64,000 nucleotides of DNA from the NCBI RefSeq assembly GCF_036898095.1, contig NC_090751.1, forward strand, positions 81,388,955-81,452,954, read 5' to 3'. Positions 1-10,379 of this stretch are shown here, in pieces (positions within the stretch are counted from its first letter, which is position 1; each line of letters opens with the position of its first letter). The position numbers were made by a program, and so were the translations under genes. The stretch is from Palaemon carinicauda. Taxonomy: Eukaryota; Arthropoda; Malacostraca; Decapoda; Palaemonidae. The notes beneath the pieces are model-generated. The model had not been told where the DNA came from, made no database searches, and saw only the letters and a list, made by a program, of their open reading frames with translations.

Positions 1-1935
1 CCGTTTAGAGGATCGAGAAAGAACCATCTTGGTATAAACTGGAACCTTGGTAGCTTTACCTAAGATGAATTCAGAAGGCGGAAAACGAGGGGCCACAGGG
101 GTAAACTGATCTGGGAAAATTCCAGTCAGAATAAGCATAAACTTGCGAAGATCCACAGCATGCTGATAATGCTTCTCCTCCTTATTCTCAGAGACTTCCT
201 CAATAGGATCATCCTCATCCGACTTTTCCTCAGGCTCGTCTTCTGGCAGTGCAGCAACAGCTGCAGCCTGAACCGAAGGAACAAAGTCTGGATGGGACTG
301 CCTGTCAAGGCCAACATCTGCGTCTACCTGATGGGGAGAAGTAGAAGTAGATTGATGCGAAACACGGACGGGTAGACGATCTTCTTCAACCAACAACTGC
401 CTAGACCGCTTCGAATCCGACTGCTGTTGAACAGAAGAACGCTTGAAATCAGAAGGTAACTGTCGAAGATCGCCGAGAGGCCGCGTAAAGTCCGAAGACT
501 GTTGACGCGAACGATCAAAGAAGTCAGGCTGTCGACGCTGCGAATCGATGTTTTGACGCGAGGCGTCCAAAAGTTGTTGACGCGGACGATCCACTACTTC
601 AAATCGTTGACGCGTCTCGTCCACTTGTCGACGCCGATGTTCTTCCCCGCGACCAGAAAGCGAAAACTGGTCAACCAAAACTCTCTGACGCGACTCATCA
701 AAATCAACCTGGCGTTGAACACTATGAATGGGAGACCGCCTAAGCGATAACTCGTCAAGACCAGAGACCATCGAACGCCTGTGCGATAACTGGTCTGACA
801 TCGAACGCCCAGACATAACGCCAACACCTGGTTGATAAGAATCCATCAACGACGAGAGTTGTTCCTTCATAGACACAAGCGCAGACCATTTCGGATCAAC
901 AGAACTCCTTAAAGGAAAATTCGCACAAACGTCACCACGCATTTCGGGGGAAGAAAGCCAATCCGAAGGAAGAGGGGGTGCATGAATAGTAACAAGGTCC
1001 GAATCGGAAGGAATCATATCCACACGAACACGGTGATCTGTACGTTTAGCCGGAGTGCAAGCGATGGGAGAACGGAAACGTTCCGGTGAACCCCATGAAC
1101 TACATCCTGGCCGCACAGGCGATTCCCGACGCTGTGAAACATCATGCGTCCGTTTAAGCGGTCTTGACGCGCGACGCCAGATCTCACTTCCCGACCCTTC
1201 ATCGGAAGACGGGGATAATGCATGAACCTCACCTTTCCTATGATGAGGGTGAACGACCTGAGCTACGGCAACAGGAACGTTCGAGGGAACGTCTGCACGA
1301 TTGATGACGCTTCTCGTTCCCTTAAGCCGTTCGACATTACTTCTCCCATGGGTTCGAGAGCTCGAAAGAGGTCTTAGGCTAGGTGAACGACAAGATCGTG
1401 CAGACACACCCTCCGCAACACTAAACACATTAGCAACACTTGTCACAACACCGAGAGAGTCACGACTTTTCGGTACACCAACATCAGACACTGAAACACT
1501 TTCCACGGTTCCGACAGGATCACGGTTTTTCAATACCTTTAACTCGGAAAAAATTGTATTTCTATCGGCTGCTAAGGACTCAACTTTCTCACCAAGAGTC
1601 AAAATAGCAGTAAACATGTCTTTCATAGTAGGTTCCTGATCTACCACCACAGGGGAAGGAATAGGATTAGGAACAGGTACATTAGGTAAGGCTCTAACCA
1701 CAGATCGGGAAGAACTACGCCTAACTCTATCTATCTCTAGTCTCCTAACATAACGATCGAAAGTAACAAAATCATCATCAGTTAAGGAAAGACACTCATT
1801 ACACCTATCATCTAATGAACAAAATTTACCCCTACATTTCACACAAATAGTATGAGGATCAATAGATCCTTTAGGAAGTCGAGTACGACAACCTTCACTA
1901 ACACACCTACGCTGAGCAGGGGAGGAGTCGGCCAT
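1..1935 (-). CDS. DIRS-like retrotransposon gag-like protein, 5' part, runs off window
   Basis: The frame is free of stops for 645 codons, from an ATG at 1935 (context AAAATGG, a good Kozak match) to the left edge, so the C-terminus is missing. Residues 11-48 hold a cysteine cluster (C11, C16, C31-x2-C34, C39, C45-x2-C48). The spacing around CVKCRGKFCS closely resembles the cysteine cluster near 7830 in element A. Codons about 450-545 repeat SRQQ/TRQR-type segments, followed by a Glu/Asp-rich stretch and a more ordered end. I read this as ORF1 (gag-like, nucleic-acid-binding capsid precursor) of a DIRS-like element transcribed leftward, because three DIRS-like elements lie beside it and share the motif. 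No RT is visible here; it would lie beyond position 1. A host gene is less likely but not excluded. Confidence 0.6.
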   Translation of the reverse strand, partial: MADSSPAQRRCVSEGCRTRLPKGSIDPHTICVKCRGKFCSLDDRCNECLSLTDDDFVTFDRYVRRLEIDRVRRSSSRSVVRALPNVPVPNPIPSPVVVDQEPTMKDMFTAILTLGEKVESLAADRNTIFSELKVLKNRDPVGTVESVSVSDVGVPKSRDSLGVVTSVANVFSVAEGVSARSCRSPSLRPLSSSRTHGRSNVERLKGTRSVINRADVPSNVPVAVAQVVHPHHRKGEVHALSPSSDEGSGSEIWRRASRPLKRTHDVSQRRESPVRPGCSSWGSPERFRSPIACTPAKRTDHRVRVDMIPSDSDLVTIHAPPLPSDWLSSPEMRGDVCANFPLRSSVDPKWSALVSMKEQLSSLMDSYQPGVGVMSGRSMSDQLSHRRSMVSGLDELSLRRSPIHSVQRQVDFDESRQRVLVDQFSLSGRGEEHRRRQVDETRQRFEVVDRPRQQLLDASRQNIDSQRRQPDFFDRSRQQSSDFTRPLGDLRQLPSDFKRSSVQQQSDSKRSRQLLVEEDRLPVRVSHQSTSTSPHQVDADVGLDRQSHPDFVPSVQAAAVAALPEDEPEEKSDEDDPIEEVSENKEEKHYQHAVDLRKFMLILTGIFPDQFTPVAPRFPPSEFILGKATKVPVYTKMVLSRSSKR

Positions 1936-2317
1936 TTTGAATGGTAACGTGAGAGACCGACGAGCAAAAAGTAAGGGAAATATCAATAAAGAAAATCTCA
2001 AACAAAAAGATTTCAAGACAAGAAACAAGGGAAAATAATCAACGATAGCTTAAACTCAAAAAAGAACGTTGTACATCACCAAACAACTTCCCAAGAGAGT
2101 AAAAAACGAGAGCGAACTTCTATATGTCAGCCAGCTATGGCGGCAGAGAGAAGAACTGGAGATGGTGTGTGGTTCCCCCTGTTCTACCGCTAGGGTGCGG
2201 TTGGTACACCTGGCGTATCTTCGATAGCGCGAGATTTGAATTTTCTGCCCTGGCGTCAGGGGACTTCAGCTCTTTTATATAACCAGCGGGTAAGTTTTAT
2301 ATTTAAAAATTTGTGAT
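1936..2317 (-). other. 5' leader of the left-edge DIRS-like element
   Basis: No gene is seen. This AT-rich stretch lies upstream of the gag ATG at 1935 and directly abuts the terminal repeat of element A at 2318. It most likely holds the 5' untranslated region and terminus of the element whose gag runs off the left edge. I could not define its inverted terminal repeat because the partner end is outside the window. Confidence 0.4.
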
Positions 2318-2361
2318 TTGTTCCAACACAGAATACTTACCTCGAACTACTTTCTTAGGAG
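2318..2361. repeat. Left inverted terminal repeat of element A
   Basis: It begins ttgttccaacacag and ends tttcttaggag. The reverse complement of 8186-8229 matches 43 of 44 bases. This is the 3' end of the element in its own sense. Confidence 0.85.
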
Positions 2362-2659
2362 ACTTATACCTTAGGAGGTGGGAGTGTCCTTCAGGACCTA
2401 GAGACCGTGACGAGAATAGAAGAGGAACCTAGGTAGGAGACTAGTTCTGCTGACCTCAAAGAAAACACGAGAAAATAGGGAAAACTACGCAAAAAACCAT
2501 CTTAGTGTCTAAGTAACTCACTTCTGCAAGAATCCTAGGAGACATGTCCTTCCAATGATAGTGTATCCCATGGCAGTTTCAGGGGGCTACCCGAGTCATT
2601 TCCGGTAAGGGAATAGGGGAAGGAAGAACAAGGGGGCTCAGGAAGGAACCTGTGTCTCT

Positions 2660-3500
2660 TGGACTCGCTACCCGCAGTTACCACTGGGGCTACACCATTA
2701 AACCATTTGGAGCGCGGAAATGACGGGACCGAGCGAGAACCCGCCCAGGGACTTTCTCGAGCAGTCCTTCAAGCAGTGAGCCGTAAAGGTCGACTGGTTA
2801 GACCAAGTACCTGCCCTCAGGCTTTGGCCCACTGCCATGTTCTTCTCAAACGCCAAAGAAGCATTTAGACTCCTAATGCTGTGGGGTCTGGGCTTTCCTG
2901 GAAAGGGGGACCCCTGCACTACTGTAGGGCCTGACGATCACTTGCCTTATCCAGAAGAAGAAAGTGTTCTTGGAGACTGGCTCCTTCACAGTCCCGAGGA
3001 AAACGAACAGACTCTTGATCTCGGGATGAAGTCTAGCTGTCCTTTCTAAATACTGCCATACTGCAAGTCCCTCGGGTTGTCCGAGCGAGGGATAGCTGGC
3101 ACTGAGAACAATTCCATTTTGGGGGCCCAAACGGCTGGATTCTGAGTCTTGGCTACGAAGGAGGGTAAGAATCTGAAAGTAGTTTCTCGCCAGCCCTTCG
3201 AGTGTGAGATCTCGTACGACAGGCCAAGAATCTCACCTACTCTTTGCTGATGCCAGAGCTAAACGAAAGACTGCCTTGAGGGTGAGCTCCTTGTCTAGAA
3301 TGTCTTTTAGAGGCTCGAAGGGAGGTTCCAAAAGCATCTTCAAGTACCCTAGCCACATCCCCCGGGGGCACTCTAACGGCTTGGGGGAAAAACGACTGCT
3401 CGAAGCTCTTGAAGAGCGTCGAGATCTACCTGGGGGCACTCAGGTCTATGTCCTTCAGGAGGAAGACTTGGGATGGATATGGCCACTTCGTCCCTGAGAT
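2660..3500 (-). pseudogene. Tyrosine recombinase of element A, broken
   Basis: Would cut and rejoin the circular cDNA at the target during integration. Pieces in different minus frames keep the family pattern: LALASAK then RVGEILGLS near 3245 (first catalytic Arg), LHPEIKSLFVFLGTVKEPVS near 3000, the H-x2-R box as HSIRS near 2870, and a C-terminal AGTWSNQSTFTAHCLKD near 2775. The position that should be the nucleophilic Tyr (normally followed by Leu-Lys/Arg-Asp) is Cys. Frames change at about 3245 and 2880. The result is a recombinase relic without its nucleophile. Confidence 0.7.
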
Positions 3501-3979
3501 AGACCAGGAAGTCTGCTATCTCGTGAATGGAGGCCCCTAACGGACTGATGTTCTTCGAGGAGCACCCCTTAGAAAAGGTAGCCCACTACGCCTGGTACAC
3601 CTCGACTGACGAACGCCTCAGGTACCCTGACATCCTTGATGCTGTCCTCGACGGAAATCCTTCCTTTTTCAGGAGACGCTCGATAACCTCCACGCGTGAA
3701 GGAGTGACCAAGGGTTTTCGTGGAACCTCTGGAAGTGAGGCTGCCGGAGAAGGTCTGGTCTGTCTGCAAGTGGCCCAGGTGTAAGGCATGCCAGTTCCTT
3801 TAGATCCGCGAACCACTCTCTCTTTGGCCACCAGGGCGCTACCAAAGTCACCCACAGGTTGGCCGTCCGTCTCATTGGAAGTCGTCCTTGGACGCTGCTG
3901 CTGGATCTGGCACAGGAAAACAAAACACGGTGAGCTGTGCGTTTGGTCCCGTGGCGAAGAGGTCTATCACCGGCGAGCC

Positions 3980-5260
3980 CTACTTCAGGGAGAGGGTTTT
4001 GACCACTTCTGGGTGTAGGGACCACTCGGGCCCTACCACTCGACCCTTCCAGTTGAGGCCGTCGGCCAGGCCGTTCCTCTTCCCCGGAGAGAACCTGGCT
4101 GAAAAATTAATTCGTTCCACTTCAGCCCATTCTAGGAACTCCATCGTGAGACTGCACCGTTCCTTCGACTTCAGTCCTCCTTGCTCTTTCACGTAGGCCA
4201 CCACCGTGGCGTTGTCGCACCCCGGATCCACGGAGCTTCCCCGGGGTAGATGGACGATCTCTAGGTACGCTCTTTGTAGGGGCCTCATCTCCAGCACGTA
4301 TATGTGCAGGTTCGTCTCCTAGACTTCCTATTTACCTTTTGCCACTTTGTCGAGAAGATGGGCACCCCAGCTCTCCTTGGATACGTCCGTGAACAGGAGC
4401 ATCCCCGGAGGGACGGCAGAAAAAGGGCATTCCCTTGAGGGTGTTCGTTCCGATTGCTACCACCCCAGGACTTCCTTCGTCTCTGGGGACACCAGGACTA
4501 TCTAGTGCGGGGAGTCCTATCAGTCTTTGCCAGACCTTGGCTCTCCTGGGCTGGCCCGACAGGAAGGGCCAGAGTATCTGTTTCAGGGTGTCCAGTTTTT
4601 CCGCGGAGGGGAAGGCCCTCGCCATCCGGGAGACTAGAACCAACCCTAGGTAGGTCATCCTGGTGGAGGAAATCAGCCGGGACTTCTCCAGGTTGATGAT
4701 GATACTCAAGACGTTGTAGAACTACAGGAGCTTCTCGTCTTGCTCCCCCAGTACTTCCTCTGAGACTGAAAGCAACAACCAGTCACCTAAGTACCAAATC
4801 TGGCGGACGTCCTGTTCGTGCGCCCAGCCTGAAACTGTTGCGAAGACCTTCGTGAAGCCCTGAGGACTGTTGACAGTCCGAAGCATAGGGTTTTGAACTG
4901 CAATGTTTTGGTACTCCATTTTACCCTTAGGAACCTCCTATTGGAGGGATGAACAGGGACCTGGAAGTAGACGGCTTTGAGGCCTATGGACCTCATGAAG
5001 TCCTCCTCCTTCAAGGTCGGTAGGACCGACTTCGGAGTGTCCATCTTGAAGTCGGTGTTGTACACGAATTGTTGAGGGCTGAAAGGTCTCCAGAACCCTG
5101 TCGCCTTCTCCACCAGAAAGAGCCTGTTGTAGAACCCTGGACTCGGTTCTCGACTGGTTCTACTGCCCCTTTCGCCAGCATTGCCGAGCCTTCTTCCTGC
5201 AATACTGCTACTCTCCAGGGGTCGCTGGGTGCCAACCACTCCGCCTGTTGATCTGGGATC
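3980..5260 (-). pseudogene. Reverse transcriptase and RNase H of element A, broken
   Basis: RT fragments on the minus strand include LFLVEKATGFWRPFS near 5130, YNTDFKMDTPKSVLPTLK near 5040, VYFQVPVHPSNRRFLRVKW near 4970 and CFGLS. The YLDDW box is degraded to YLGDWLLLS near 4780. Across another frame, FPSAEKLDTLKQIL near 4600 is the RT-to-RNase H connection. RNase H follows in an open piece at 4297-3980, with DNATVVAYVKEQGG and SPGKRNGLADGLN. Several frameshifts and the altered YLDD motif make it inactive. The whole matches the DIRS-type RT/RNase H arrangement rather than that of LTR or LINE elements. Confidence 0.75.
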
Positions 5261-5639
5261 CGAGGTGGAGGTCCGCTAGGAAGGGCAGCTTGTACCCCTC
5301 CTTTAGTACTGCTACGGTCCACGGATCCGCTCCGTGGTCCCACCATGCTTGCCAATATCATTTGAGGCATCCCCCCACCTGAGGTGCCAGCAGGAGTAGG
5401 GGGCCTCCCCTCCTAACTCCTTCGAGAGCCGCGGCCTGAACGCCCTCTCCTGGAGTCCGAGTAGGAGGGTCTGAAGGTTAACTGAGGAGTCGAAGCTCCC
5501 CTACGGGGGGCAAGGCAAGGGATAGATTACGTGTGCCAACTTCTACATCCGACGGGCGGACGGAGCCGAAGAGGCACTGGGCAAAGGTGCGGGGCTCTCT
5601 CTCCAGCGGCCACTGAGGCAGGCACTGGAAAGGCAATAG

Positions 5640-6360
5640 CCCCGTTCGACCCGCTCGGGGGAAAACCACTCTGCCTTCGTCACGGATGGAGCCATCATGG
5701 GCCTACCCCCTCCCGGGGAAATCCGTGGGGTTTAAGTACCCTGCCATGTCAGCGGCCTCTTCTGATGCTTGGATGGGGTTGGCCGGGACAATGGCACGGC
5801 TGGCTCCATCACGGATGGAGCCGCCGGAACGGAGGTAGCCGTCATGGGTGTGTCAGCGACCACCTCCAATGCTTGGATGGGGCTGGCCGGAACGATGGAG
5901 CGGCTATCTCCATCACGGATGAAGCCACTGGGACGGAGGTAGCCGTCATGGGTCTACCCCCTCCCGGGGAGATCCGTGGGGTTTAAGTACCCTGCCATGT
6001 CAGCGGCCGCCTCCGATGCTTGGATGGGGCTGGCCGGGACGATGACACGGCTGGCTCCATCACGGATGGAGCCGCCAGGACGGAGGTAGCCGTCATGGGT
6101 GTGTCAGTGGCCACCTCCAATGCTTGGATGGGGCTGACCAGGACGATGGCACGGCTGGCTCCATCACGGATGGAGCCGCCGGGACGGAGGTAGCCATCAT
6201 GGGTGTGTCAGCGGCTACCTCCAATGCTTGGATGGGGCTGGCCAGGACGATGGAGCGGCTATCTCCATCACGGATGAAGCCACTGGGACGGAGGTAGCCG
6301 TCATGGGTCTACCCCCTCCCGGGGAATCCGTGGGGTGTGAGTACCCTGGTATACCAGCGG
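5640..6360. repeat. Tandem repeat of about 104 bp in gag of element A
   Basis: The phrase ggaggtagcc recurs near 5831, 5935, 6082, 6185 and 6290. Spacing is about 104 bp, with one unit longer by about 43 bp that includes the motif ctaccccctcccgggga. Each unit also holds atgcttggatggggctg. The array lies inside the gag-like pseudogene. Confidence 0.8.
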
Positions 6361-6539
6361 TTGACCACAAAGCCTGAATGGAGAAATCGTGGTACCGGGT
6401 ATGGATGCCATGCTGCTGGGTAGATCCAGCGGCTACCTCTGCTGGAAGGATGGAGCTCCTGCGGATATCCATGGAGCCACGGGCTTCCCCGTGCTGGCTG
6501 GTTAGTTCCTTCGTTCAGGGTGAGCCATCGAAGAACCGG

Positions 6540-6960
6540 AGGCCGGGACAAGGCTGCCAGTCCGAAGGGGCGACTCTCTCCGCTGGGTGGGAGAGGTCGG
6601 AACCTTCGCGGGCTTATGCCTGTCGACCGAGACCTGGCTGTCGAAGACTTGGAGGCTGGGACACGGCTGCCAGACCGAAGGGGCGACTCTCCGCTGGGCG
6701 GAAGGAGTCGGAACCCTCGCGGACTTATGCCGGGCATCACCGTCGGAACGGGGGCCTCCGTCCTGGGTCCAACAACTCTTCCGGAGGTTCTCGTATCTGC
6801 GGGCCTGCCCGTCGAGGAAAACCGAGGGCTGCGCTCGTGACGAGCTAGGTGGCCTTTGGAGGTCAGGACTCGACTGCCAGACCGAAGGGGCGACTCTCTC
6901 CGCTGGGCGGATGGAGCCGGACCCTTCGCGGACTTACGCCTGTCGACTGGAACCTGCCAC
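6540..6960. repeat. Spaced duplications in gag of element A
   Basis: The phrase gaaggggcgactct, followed by ccgctggg and then cgcgg(a/g)cttatgcc, recurs near 6557, 6678 and 6886. The copies differ by a few bases. They lie within the longest open gag piece. Confidence 0.7.
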
Positions 6961-7429
6961 GATGAGTCCCTCCGTCGGGTGCCACTGCTGCCAGAGGAGT
7001 ATCTATCCAGGGAGCTCGTCCTCGGACGCCAACTTGAAGGGCCCGGTGCAGCAGCTAGCTCCAGCAGCCTGTCGAGGTGAACCACCACCCACTCACTGCT
7101 CTTGAGGTATCTTGAGCGCCGACTCTCGTGGTGCGACCTCGAGGGGGAGCGAGAACGCGACAACTTCTTGCGGGACTTCTCCCTTCGTCTCCTGAGCTTC
7201 CTCGGCGTCTCGTCTTGGGAGGCTCCTTCTCGGCGACGTCCTCGGCTGCAGAAGTGACTGAAAAACACGCCAAAGAGGCTGGAGAAGAATTAGGGACATT
7301 TTTCCCCACATGGGGTCATCAGAGGAGACGTGGCCTGCTTGCACCAGGACTCCGTCTCCCATACACACTCCCGCAAGTCCCTCACTCGTCTGGAACGACG
7401 CCACAACCCCACTATCCTGAAGATCAGAC

Positions 7430-7760
7430 TCTTGGGGAAGGGCCGCGGGCCCCTTCCCCGCAATGGACTTACCTCGTCCCCTACTCTGGGTAGGGGAGGG
7501 TGGAAGGGAAGCTCTGTCAGACGAGACGCCCGGCGAAGCAAGGGAGGAAGGGACGCTAGGCTTCTTAGGCGACCTCTTCGTTGCCTACTTCTTCTTGGTG
7601 CTATACCGCACCCACTCAGACTCCTAGGGAAGAGCGATGGGCCACTTCCCCACAACTGACTTACCTCGTCCCCTACTCTGGGTAGGGAAAGGTGGCTGTA
7701 TAAAAGAAGCTCCATTCGACGAGGCATCGGGAGAAGTAAGCGGCGAGGAGAGGCTCGTCT
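7430..7760. repeat. Duplicated segment of about 190 bp in gag of element A
   Basis: cttacctcgtcccctactct followed by gggtaggg occurs near 7470 and again near 7660. The flanking pieces (gggccrcttccccrcaa upstream and agctc..tcrgacgag downstream) are also shared, indicating a two-copy tandem duplication. Confidence 0.7.
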
Positions 7761-8185
7761 TCCTATGTGACCTCTTGGACGCCTTCTTCTTCTTGGTGCC
7801 GAAGCGCACCCACTGTACCACGTTCCAGGACTCGCACTCCAGACACGTGGCTGTAGGAGAACATAAGCTGCCCCTACACGATGAACACAGAGGATAAGGG
7901 TAGGAAGGGGTATAGAATGAACACAATGGGTCCACGTGGGGACCGCGTAAGACACAAAAGGGGGGTCGGGGACACAAAGGGTCGCACTGAGTAAGGAGAG
8001 AACGTCGAGATGTTATCACGACGCGACCAGAGAACTTACTGGAGATCGAGACCTGAGCAAGCATGCTTTCTGACCTGGGGATAGCCTCAGGGCGTGTTCC
8101 ACTCCACCTGAGGTTACCCCTCATAGAAAACAGGACTAGGGTAAACTACACAAAACTCTGGTCGGTTGGGAGGAGATCCCAGATA

Positions 8186-8229
8186 CTCCTAAGAAAGTAG
8201 TTTGAGGTAAGTATTCTGTGTTGGAACAA
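8186..8229. repeat. Right inverted terminal repeat of element A
   Basis: Begins ctcctaagaaagtagtttga and ends gtgttggaacaa. It is the reverse complement of 2318-2361 with one mismatch, and is the 5' end of the element in its own sense. Confidence 0.85.
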
Positions 8230-8267
8230 TCATATTTTCTGTAATTTTAAAACATCTACAATTTGAA

Positions 8268-8583
8268 AAATGACAAATTCGAAGATAATTTGTATTTTTC
8301 CTAACCATACAAACCTTAGCTATTTACAAAGGGCATTACTTTTAGCGTAGCTGAAATGGCGAGCCATTAGAATTTAACGAGGGTGTATTACCCCCGCGCT
8401 AGTTAGCGGGGGGGTAGGGGAGTGGTAGCTAGCTACCCCTCCTCCCCCTCACACACATGTGAATACTCACTTTCACTTAAAGGTAGGACTTGTCTTGGGG
8501 GACAGGGCTGGCGGGCAAATATGTGTAAATAGCTAAGGTTTGTATGGTTAGGAAAAATACAAATTATATTCGAATTTGTCATT
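8268..8583. mobile_element. Miniature foldback derived from a DIRS-like element
   Basis: The ends, 8268-8328 and 8523-8583, are inverted repeats of 61 bp with one mismatch visible by eye. The segment from about 8321 to 8490 (lattacttttagcgtagct-type sequence through the gt-gaatactcactttcactt stretch) also occurs, inverted, at about 15785-15940, which is the 5' leader of element B. No coding sequence is present. I read it as an internally deleted, non-autonomous relative of B that kept its leader and inverted termini. Confidence 0.65.
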
Positions 8584-8624
8584 TGTTCCGTAACCGAAAT
8601 ACAAACCACGCTATTTACAAAGGG
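8582..8624. repeat. Left inverted terminal repeat of element B
   Basis: Starts tttgttccgtaaccgaaata and ends ctatttacaaaggg. It is identical to the reverse complement of 15932-15974 over all 43 bases. Confidence 0.9.
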
Positions 8625-9104
8625 TGACTTATCCCTTAGGAAGGGTGGAAAGTCCCCAGCCATACTGGCTTTGGCTTTACCCGGGGACTCAGAATCCGAG
8701 TGAGTCGCACTCGAGAAAAGGAGTCCCTGCACCTCACAAGTTCCTTGCTCAGCAAGGAAACGTGTGGCCTACATAAGCTTGTGTGTGAAGGAAGAAAGTG
8801 TGACCCGTCCTAGGCAGTTGACCTGGAGTTCTAGAAGGAACTCTGGGTTAGGACGTTCCCAATACCACCTCGTCAGGGTATGGGGGACGCGACAGTATTG
8901 ACTCAATACTCGGAACACAAGGAAGCATGGTTTACCTGCAGAGGTTCGAGGTCAGCTATGCAGAGACCAGGATGCTGCTTCCCCGTAGAGGGGATGATGA
9001 AGAAAGAAGTAAGGGCCAGACATACTTCTTTCGTTCATGCAGACTAAAACCTGATAACAATGCCCTCAACCTTCTGCTACCTGTCCAAAAAGGAGCCTGA
9101 GGTT

Positions 9105-10140
9105 AGACCAGCTGTTGTGTAGCCACCACAGAGCGATAGGAAACGTATCGAGACTCCTGTGGGTCACGCCCTTCAGGAAGCGGGCTGCGAAGGTCATTAG
9201 ACGCTTCCAGACTCCAGCTTGTAGCACCTGCGTCACAGAGTAGTATTACTCGAAGGCGAGGGACGTTGCGATGTATCCAACATCGTGCTGTAGGGCGACG
9301 TGACGGGGGAGGGTCTGAAGACAGGTCGAGATGAATGTCCTTGAGTCCGGGCTGAAGAGGTATACTGGTGACTCTCCCCCCATGTCCTCCTTGTGCTCCC
9401 AAATCGGCTGCAACTGAGGACAAACTGCAGCTGTTCCCAGCGCTAACCTCTCGATTCCTTACTGGCAAGAAAGAGAAGGTCTTGGGACATCAGACACAGA
9501 ATGGAGACTTGAAATCTTGAATGAATCGGACCGAAGGGCCGGGACCCTCAGATTCTGAGTCTAGCCAACAACTCAGGAGCGAGCCTGAATGTTGCCTTCC
9601 CCTCTTCCTTAGAAAGGGGGGAGTAGTAAGAGACCAAGAAGATTGCTTACACACTGGCCGTGGTGGCCAGAGTGGGCAGAAGACCCAAGGCGGAATACAA
9701 TCCGAGGCCTGTCGTAAAAGGGTCTTGAGAAGATCTCTTAAAGGACTAAAAGTCCGAGCCATGCTCCAAGTTGGAGGTCTTCCTCCGACTAGGGCAGGGA
9801 CGATCGTAGCTTCGCATGAGCGAGGATAGATCCAGCGGGCAGGAAAAAGTTATTCCTTTAAGCCTGAAGGTCAGGGAAAGGCTGAGCGACAGGCTTCATT
9901 GCCGAGAGCGGAAAGGAATTTCCTCCCGCCAAAAGGCAATAAGACCGTTATTGCTGGAGAAGAGGCCTCAAGGGAAGAGGTATATCTCCCACGGCACCAA
10001 CCACCGAAGACTCTTCACTTTGCCTGGAAGACCCCTGCGGATGACTATCGCAGATGACGCGACCTCCGTACCGCGACTGTAGCGGGTTGTCTCTTCTTGA
10101 GGAGGAGGCGTAGTGTCTCCAGGCATGAAGCCGAAGCGAC
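9105..10140 (-). pseudogene. Tyrosine recombinase of element B, broken
   Basis: Near 10130 the minus strand reads LHAWRHYASSSRR, the start of the recombinase core-binding part in this family. Near 9210-9110 one frame gives AGVWKRLMTFAARFLKGV and THRSLDTF, and another gives SVVATQQLV followed by a stop: the usual C-terminal end. The expected catalytic Tyr of the AARYL-type motif is Phe here. Stretches between are scrambled by frameshifts. The function would have been strand exchange during integration; it cannot act now. Confidence 0.6.
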
Positions 10141-10379
10141 GCCCCGGTTCGGGAGAGATGTCGCAGTGTGGTTGTTTGAGTAGTCTGTGCCGTGGGAGAA
10201 GCTCTCCCGGGAGTTCCGTCAGGGGAAGCAGAGGGTCCAGAAACCGTTCTGCGCATAGTCCCAGTGGAGCTCTCCCATTGAAAGGTTGACAGACAACCTG
10301 GTCTTGTTGAGACCCATTGTCCACAGACAAAAAGGAGGGAAGACGCAGGCGTCGAAGTTGTCCCACCATCACCGGAATG

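Larger units (their letters stand above)
5400..8130 (-). pseudogene. gag-like region of element A, broken and repeat-expanded
   Basis: The 5' third of element A on the minus strand. Near 7870-7820 there is a cysteine cluster CSSCRGSLCS followed by CLEC, the same spacing as in the left-edge gag. A basic KKKKASKRS stretch follows. The longest open piece is 7268-6309 (319 codons), rich in Arg and Ser (SRSRSPSRS). The region contains three sets of internal duplications (5640-6360, 6540-6960, 7430-7760) and several frame changes. Its role would be nucleic-acid-binding structural protein; the assignment rests on position and the Cys motif, not on a fold I can see. Confidence 0.55.
2318..8229 (-). 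mobile_element. DIRS-like tyrosine-recombinase retrotransposon A, decayed
   Basis: About 5.9 kb bounded by 44-bp inverted terminal repeats (2318-2361 and 8186-8229) that differ at one base. On the minus strand the order is gag-like (about 8130-5400), RT and RNase H (about 5260-3980), then tyrosine recombinase (about 3500-2660), the expected DIRS order. Inverted termini without LTRs, plus a recombinase in place of an integrase, separate it from LTR elements. All coding parts are broken by frameshifts and stops, so it is not autonomous. Confidence 0.8.

Noticed and set aside
5531..5986. 151-codon plus-strand frame
   Set aside because: It runs through the 104-bp tandem repeat opposite to the gag-like region of element A.
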